A stretch of 64,000 nucleotides of DNA from Niabella sp. (GTDB lineage: Bacteria; Bacteroidota; Bacteroidia; Chitinophagales; Chitinophagaceae). The stretch spans positions 310,001 through 374,000 of the forward strand of contig JAGIAT010000004.1 of assembly GCA_017744715.1 (NCBI GenBank), written 5' to 3'. Both the position numbers and the translations under genes were made by a program. A model generated the notes under the pieces. The model ran no database searches. It saw only the letters and a program-made list of their open reading frames with translations, and was not told the DNA's origin. The stretch's first letter is position 1; each line of letters opens with the position of its first letter. This document shows positions 59,688-64,000 of the stretch, piece by piece.

Positions 59688-61130
59688 TTACAAAAACAAT
59701 GCGTCCATGGTTACCTCCGCTACCACCCGGCCGGTCGTATGTATATTTTGCACCACCCCATAAGTGGTAATCAATGTAAGGAACAAGGTTTTCTTTGTGC
59801 GGGTGATCCGCCGGAATGTATTCACTTTATGATCTAACTCGCCGGCATAGGTTTTATCAATAACAAATAGATCTTCGGAAAATTTCATTTCACAGATATT
59901 AATACAATGATCCTGCCGGTCAATCAGCAGGTCGATTTGTGCGCCTTTTTCCACGCTTCCTTTTGAAGGCAGATACCGCCATCCCGATGCTTCCGTAAAC
60001 ACCCCCGCAATACCCAACGCTTTTTTAATGGGTACAATATGCTTCAGGCAAACGGCTTCAAATGCAAATCCGCACCAGCTTTTATAAGCGGGCGTGTGCG
60101 CCTTCCTTAACCAGGAGCCGGCACCCGTTGCTTTTGCACCTTCAATAAATTTCAGGTAAAACATGGAATATTCATCCGAAAGTTTATAGATACTTTCATT
60201 AGCATTTTTCCCAAACGGCACATACGGTGTTATGAAGCCCGATTCTTCCAGCTCCCGCAGCAGTTTGCTGGTTGTGCCGCCGCTCGTAAGACTGCATACC
60301 GTAATGATCTCATCGCGGCTGAGCCCCTTCCCTTTCTGCGCCAATGCCCGTACCACTTTTTCGTGTTGCTGCGCATTTACAAACAACGACTGATACAGGT
60401 TTTCAAATTCATTGCGCAATGATCCTTCCCTGGTGAAACAAAGTCGGTCGATGACCTGGGCGGCACTTTCTCCCGGAAGGATTGTTTGAAGGTAGTAGGG
60501 CACGCCACCTACGGCCATATAAAGCTGAAGCACCTGATAGGGATCCAGGCTGGCCTTCAAATGGTGCAGGTAAGCGCGGGTTTCTTCCAGTGTAAAAGGG
60601 AGCAGCCGGATCTTTTGTGTAACCCGGTTATGCAACCCGCCTTTATTGTTAATGATTTTATCAATCATCCAGGAGGCCGCCGATCCACAAATGATCACCT
60701 TTACATTCGGCCGCTTTGTTGCACTGCTGTTCCACCAGTGATCAAAGGCTTGCAGAAAATTAGAGCGGGGTGTATGAATCCAGGGAAATTCGTCAAAAAA
60801 AAGAACCACCGGTTCGCTTTTCTTAATCGGATCCAACAGGTATTGATCCAGGTAAGTAAACGCCTGTATCCAACTATCGGGAGGCGCCAGCGGAGCCGAA
60901 CTGGCGATGGCTTTTCCCAAAGCATTGCTGAAATTCTTTAACTGATCGGTCAGTGTTGCATCGTGGATACCCGACATCTCAAATACCATTTCCTTTTTGA
61001 GCAACGTGCGGATCAGGTATGTTTTTCCTACTCTCCGGCGGCCATAAACCGCAATCAGTTCCGGCCTTCCGGAAGCCAGCAACCGGTTAAGTACCTTTTG
61101 CTCTTCTGTTCTGCCGATGATTATATTCAT
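59688..61130 (-). CDS. AAA-type ATPase with DUF234-like C-terminal domain
   Basis: A 480-residue protein of the archaeal-type ATPase group. Walker A is YGRRRVGKTYLI (about 30-41), Walker B VVLFFDEFPWI (about 110), sensor-1 VIICGSAASWM (about 150). Residues about 260-330 look like a winged helix (SRDEIITVCSLTSGGTTSKLLRELEESGFI). The C-terminal domain (about 345-470) has a PD-(D/E)XK-like pattern: Asp in GAQIDLLIDR and Glu-x-Lys in CEMKFSE, as in DUF234. Such genes are common, often in mobile or defence contexts, but no function is established. The promoter region has 52-bp tandem repeats. It is convergent with the carbonic anhydrase gene. Confidence 0.9.
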   Translation of the reverse strand: MNIIIGRTEEQKVLNRLLASGRPELIAVYGRRRVGKTYLIRTLLKKEMVFEMSGIHDATLTDQLKNFSNALGKAIASSAPLAPPDSWIQAFTYLDQYLLDPIKKSEPVVLFFDEFPWIHTPRSNFLQAFDHWWNSSATKRPNVKVIICGSAASWMIDKIINNKGGLHNRVTQKIRLLPFTLEETRAYLHHLKASLDPYQVLQLYMAVGGVPYYLQTILPGESAAQVIDRLCFTREGSLRNEFENLYQSLFVNAQQHEKVVRALAQKGKGLSRDEIITVCSLTSGGTTSKLLRELEESGFITPYVPFGKNANESIYKLSDEYSMFYLKFIEGAKATGAGSWLRKAHTPAYKSWCGFAFEAVCLKHIVPIKKALGIAGVFTEASGWRYLPSKGSVEKGAQIDLLIDRQDHCINICEMKFSEDLFVIDKTYAGELDHKVNTFRRITRTKKTLFLTLITTYGVVQNIHTTGRVVAEVTMDALFL

Positions 61131-61165
61131 GGATCAGCGTTTTAACCGATAAAATTAATAAATAT

Positions 61166-61273
61166 GGACAAATATAAATAATATAATCAGCCAAAATAGT
61201 AAAAAAAGTATCATTTTGGACGATTATAAAAAATATAATCAGCCAAAATTGATAAAATTTATATATTTTGGAC
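61166..61273. repeat. 52-bp tandem direct repeats before the AAA ATPase gene
   Basis: Two full units (61166-61217 and 61218-61269) share GGAC, an AT-rich part and ATATAATCAGCCAAAAT; 39 of 52 positions match. A third unit begins at 61270 with GGACAAGTATA and stops after about 12 bases, and a partial match lies before 61166. Each unit has CCAAAAT and ATTTTGG in inverted orientation. Unit length is close to five helical turns. They overlap the likely promoter. Confidence 0.9.
61169..61176 (-). promoter_or_regulatory. Candidate -7 element for the AAA ATPase gene
   Basis: Minus strand TATATTTG fits TAnnTTTG and would give a leader of about 30 bases. A TTTG lies 15 bases upstream, shorter than the usual spacing. 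It lies inside the first 52-bp repeat unit. Confidence 0.4.
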
Positions 61274-61307
61274 AAGTATAAGATATGCCGGCATTTCGGA
61301 ATGCTTC

Positions 61308-61346
61308 AAAAAAAAAGCCTGTAAGGCATTGATTACCTTACAGGCT
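61308..61346 (-). terminator. Intrinsic terminator after aconitase
   Basis: A perfect 11-bp stem AGCCTGTAAGG/CCTTACAGGCT with a 9-nt loop, followed on the minus strand by nine T residues, 20 bases after the aconitase stop codon. Confidence 0.95.
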
Positions 61347-61366
61347 GTACAAATTTGTGCAACGGA

Positions 61367-63637
61367 TTACTTCCTGTTAGCGAATTCTCTCCGGATGATG
61401 TTTAATGCGGCTCCGGCTTTAAACCATTCGATCTGCTGTGCATTGTACGAATGATTTACCGTAATCGTATCGGATGTACCATCTTTATGATGCAATACCA
61501 GCGCAAGCGGTGTATCGGGTGCAAACGTAGTAAGCCCGAGGATATCGATGGTATCATCTTCCTGGATCTTATCATAATCATCTTTATCGGCAAAGGTCAG
61601 TGCCAGCATTCCCTGCTTTTTCAGGTTGGTTTCGTGGATCCTTGCAAAAGATTTTACCAGTACCGCACGGGCACCCAGGTGACGGGGCTCCATGGCCGCA
61701 TGTTCCCGGCTGCTGCCTTCTCCGTAGTTTTCATCGCCTACGATCAGGGTACCGATCCCGGCGGCCTTATAATCCCGCTGTGTAGCAGGTACGGGGCCGT
61801 ACGCTCCGGTTAACTGGTTCTTTACATTATCCGTTTTATCATTAAAGTAATTTACCGCACCTATCAACAGGTTATTGGAAATATTATCCAGGTGACCGCG
61901 GAATTTCAACCATGGGCCGGCCATTGAAATGTGATCGGTTGTACATTTCCCTTTTGCCTTGATCAGCAATTTCAATCCTTTCAGATCGGTACCTTCCCAC
62001 TCAGGAAACGGATCCAGCAGTTGAAGGCGTTTGCTATCCGGTGCTACTTTCACTTCTACTCCGGAGCCATCCGCCGCAGGTGCCTGGTATCCCGGATCGT
62101 CTACCGCAAAACCTTTGGCTGGTAACTCTTCGCCACTTGGAGGATCCAGTTTTACCGTCTCTCCTTTTTCATTTACCAGGGTATCCGTAATCGGGTTGAA
62201 CGTAAGATCGCCTGCAATGGCCAGCGCCGTTACCAGCTCCGGAGACGCTACAAATGCGTAAGTATTCGGGTTACCGTCAGCTCTTTTAGCAAAGTTCCGG
62301 TTGAACGAATGTACGATGGTATTTTTTTCCTGTTTATCCGCACCCAAACGGTTCCACATACCAATGCAGGGACCGCAGGCGTTGGCAAATACGGTGGCAC
62401 CGATACTGGCAAAGGTATCCAGGAATCCGTCCCGCTCAATGGTATAGCGCACCTGTTCGGATCCGGGCGTAATCGTAAATTCAGCCTTTGTTTTCAGTCC
62501 TTTTTCATTCACCTGTTTCGCCAGGGATACGGCACGGCTGATATCTTCATAAGAAGAGTTGGTGCAGCTTCCGATCAAACCCACTTCTACTTTTGTAGGC
62601 CATTCGTTTGCAGCAGCCGCTTCTTTCATTTTTGAAATGGGCGTTGCCAGATCGGGTGTAAAAGGTCCGTTCAAATGCGGCTCCAGTTCATCCAGGTTGA
62701 TTTCGATTACCTGGTCGAAATATAGTTCAGGATTTGCATATACTTCCGGATCTGCCGTCAGTTGTTCCTTAACAGCATCGGCCGCCGCTGCCACATCCTC
62801 GCGCCCGGTTGCTTTCAGATAACGGCTCATGCTGTCGTCATAAGCAAAGGTAGAGGTGGTGGCCCCGATCTCCGCCCCCATATTACAAATGGTGCCCTTA
62901 CCGGTACAGCTCAATGCCTGTGCACCTTCTCCAAAATATTCCACGATACAGCCGGTTCCTCCTTTTACGGTAAGAATTCCGGCTACCTTCAAAATCACAT
63001 CCTTTGGTGCAGCCCATCCGTTCAATTTTCCGGTGAGCTTTACGCCGATCAGTTTGGGCATTTTCAATTCCCAGGGAAGGCCCGACATTACATCGCAGGC
63101 ATCTGCCCCGCCTACGCCGATCGCAATCATTCCCAATCCACCTGCATTTACTGTATGGCTGTCTGTTCCGATCATCATTCCACCGGGAAACGCATAATTT
63201 TCCAATACTACCTGGTGAATGATACCGGCACCTGGTTTCCAGAAACCGATACCGTATTTATTAGAAACCGAAGCAAGAAAATCAAACACTTCACTGCTGT
63301 CTTGTTTGGCTACCGCCAGATCCTGTGCTGCGCCGGTTTGTGCCATAATCAGGTGATCGCAGTGTACCGTAGAAGGAACCGCTACCTTATCGCGGCCCGC
63401 CTGCATAAACTGCAGCAGCGCCATTTGCGCGGTTGCGTCCTGCATTGCTACCCTGTCCGGAGCAAAATCCACATAGTCCACCCCTCTCTGGTAAGCCCTT
63501 TGAGCGGGTGTGGTCAGGTGCGCATACAGTACTTTTTCGGTAAAAGTCAAAGGCTTGTTCACGAGTTTACGCGCCTCAGCTACTTTTCCTTCAAATTCGG
63601 CGTAAACCTTCTTTATCAGGTCAATATCAAATGCCAT
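61367..63637 (-). CDS. Aconitate hydratase (mitochondrial-type aconitase)
   Basis: A 756-residue [4Fe-4S] enzyme of the TCA cycle that isomerises citrate to isocitrate. Cluster ligands are Cys in [12 protein letters not shown] (about 360) and the two Cys of [11 protein letters not shown] (about 423-426). Other landmarks: [58 protein letters not shown], and the swivelling domain with [38 protein letters not shown]. Length and the [16 protein letters not shown] start match the mitochondrial-type aconitase of Bacteroidota rather than AcnA or AcnB. Monocistronic with a strong terminator. Confidence 0.96.
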   Translation of the reverse strand: MAFDIDLIKKVYAEFEGKVAEARKLVNKPLTFTEKVLYAHLTTPAQRAYQRGVDYVDFAPDRVAMQDATAQMALLQFMQAGRDKVAVPSTVHCDHLIMAQTGAAQDLAVAKQDSSEVFDFLASVSNKYGIGFWKPGAGIIHQVVLENYAFPGGMMIGTDSHTVNAGGLGMIAIGVGGADACDVMSGLPWELKMPKLIGVKLTGKLNGWAAPKDVILKVAGILTVKGGTGCIVEYFGEGAQALSCTGKGTICNMGAEIGATTSTFAYDDSMSRYLKATGREDVAAAADAVKEQLTADPEVYANPELYFDQVIEINLDELEPHLNGPFTPDLATPISKMKEAAAANEWPTKVEVGLIGSCTNSSYEDISRAVSLAKQVNEKGLKTKAEFTITPGSEQVRYTIERDGFLDTFASIGATVFANACGPCIGMWNRLGADKQEKNTIVHSFNRNFAKRADGNPNTYAFVASPELVTALAIAGDLTFNPITDTLVNEKGETVKLDPPSGEELPAKGFAVDDPGYQAPAADGSGVEVKVAPDSKRLQLLDPFPEWEGTDLKGLKLLIKAKGKCTTDHISMAGPWLKFRGHLDNISNNLLIGAVNYFNDKTDNVKNQLTGAYGPVPATQRDYKAAGIGTLIVGDENYGEGSSREHAAMEPRHLGARAVLVKSFARIHETNLKKQGMLALTFADKDDYDKIQEDDTIDILGLTTFAPDTPLALVLHHKDGTSDTITVNHSYNAQQIEWFKAGAALNIIRREFANRK

Positions 63638-64000
63638 AAAAAAATCATTTAATTGGATGTGAATGAATTGCCGCGAATTTACAAAATTCTGACGGTTTTA
63701 CCGATTAAAATCACAGGATTACGATGATATTCCTGATCACAATACGGATTTGTCCCCCCGTTCAAAGGAGCTCGTCCGGTGATCTGAAGGATTGGCGGAA
63801 AATAAGCTGCCGGGCAGCCGCCGGTTTACACCGGGTCGCTCATTCCTCCTCCATTTTAACACCCAAAAATTTCGTAATCAGCCTATTGAAATAAAAATAT
63901 CAACCCCGCTCCAATATCCGCCCCGAAAACATACAGAATTCAGAAAGAATAAATATTTTTGCATTGTCAATTTTGATAGTACTAACTATGAATCGTCTGA
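63638..64000. other. Gene-free leader at the window end; possible gene start at 63988
   Basis: The 350 bases after the aconitase start contain no gene. A Bacteroidota-like -7 element TATTTTTG (63954-63961) is followed by an ATG at 63988 opening MNRL, cut by the window edge. It may be the first codons of a plus-strand gene, which cannot be verified here. Confidence 0.3.

Noticed and set aside
61166-61273. 52-bp repeats as a CRISPR or origin
   Set aside because: Units abut directly without spacers; no DnaA-type boxes or replication genes are nearby, so a promoter or operator role fits better.
62762-63652. 296-codon plus-strand open frame
   Set aside because: It lies entirely opposite the aconitase gene, which is certain by motif and length; the antisense product has no recognisable domain.

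Overview
The window looks like chromosomal DNA of a Bacteroidota bacterium, most likely of the Chitinophagaceae (a Niabella-like organism would fit, but that is inference). The reasons are the dense set of secreted and lipoprotein glycoside hydrolases, Bacteroidota-type promoter elements (TAnnTTTG), and families typical of this phylum (DUF3826, GH92, GH140, ORF6N, short XRE regulators, NodT-type outer membrane factors). No tRNA, rRNA or CRISPR array was seen.

Layout. 0.3-0.9 kb: an ORF6N-domain gene carrying a 31-bp palindrome that is copied exactly 64 bp behind it. 1.0-26.8 kb, minus strand: a long run of polysaccharide-degradation genes (GH92, FMN alpha-hydroxyacid oxidase, exported sugar isomerase-like protein, STN-esterase fusion, DapA/NanA-family aldolase, sialidase-like propeller, DUF3826, GH78, GH2, SGNH acetylesterase, (alpha/alpha)6 glycosidase, second propeller protein, GH43-like, GH140 apiosidase). 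With GH106 at 41-44 kb this suggests attack on a highly branched, rhamnose- and apiose-containing plant glycan such as rhamnogalacturonan II. No SusC/SusD pair lies in the window. The run is broken at 8.4-10.8 kb by a plus-strand island holding an XRE regulator, a REP-associated tyrosine transposase (RAYT) and arrays of hairpin repeats. A DUF1016/PDDEXK nuclease gene with two internal palindromes is fused by a TAATG overlap to the GH78 gene.

27-34.5 kb: small regulators and accessory genes (a gene cut by an in-frame amber codon, AraC, VOC, DUF1569, two overlapping Crp/Fnr paralogues, an NmrA-like reductase, GH125 mannosidase, a TMEM175-type channel, DUF2007). 34.6-40.9 kb: a complete RND efflux operon. 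41-45 kb: GH106 and a propeller-type lipoprotein. 45.5-52.4 kb: a catabolic operon with a polyol-permease-family transporter, a 2-hydroxyacid dehydrogenase, two FGGY kinases and a histidine phosphatase, facing a divergent DeoR regulator. 52.5-56.4 kb: acetyl-CoA synthetase opposite an MHS-type transporter, probably for short monocarboxylates. 56.7-59.6 kb: a SulP anion transporter with a beta-carbonic anhydrase. 59.7-63.6 kb: an AAA ATPase with DUF234-like C-terminus behind a promoter with 52-bp tandem repeats, then aconitase.

The strongest unexplained signals are the DNA palindromes inside the coding regions of two unrelated DNA-associated genes (ORF6N and DUF1016), one with an exact extragenic copy, and the RAYT/hairpin-repeat island inserted in the glycan locus.
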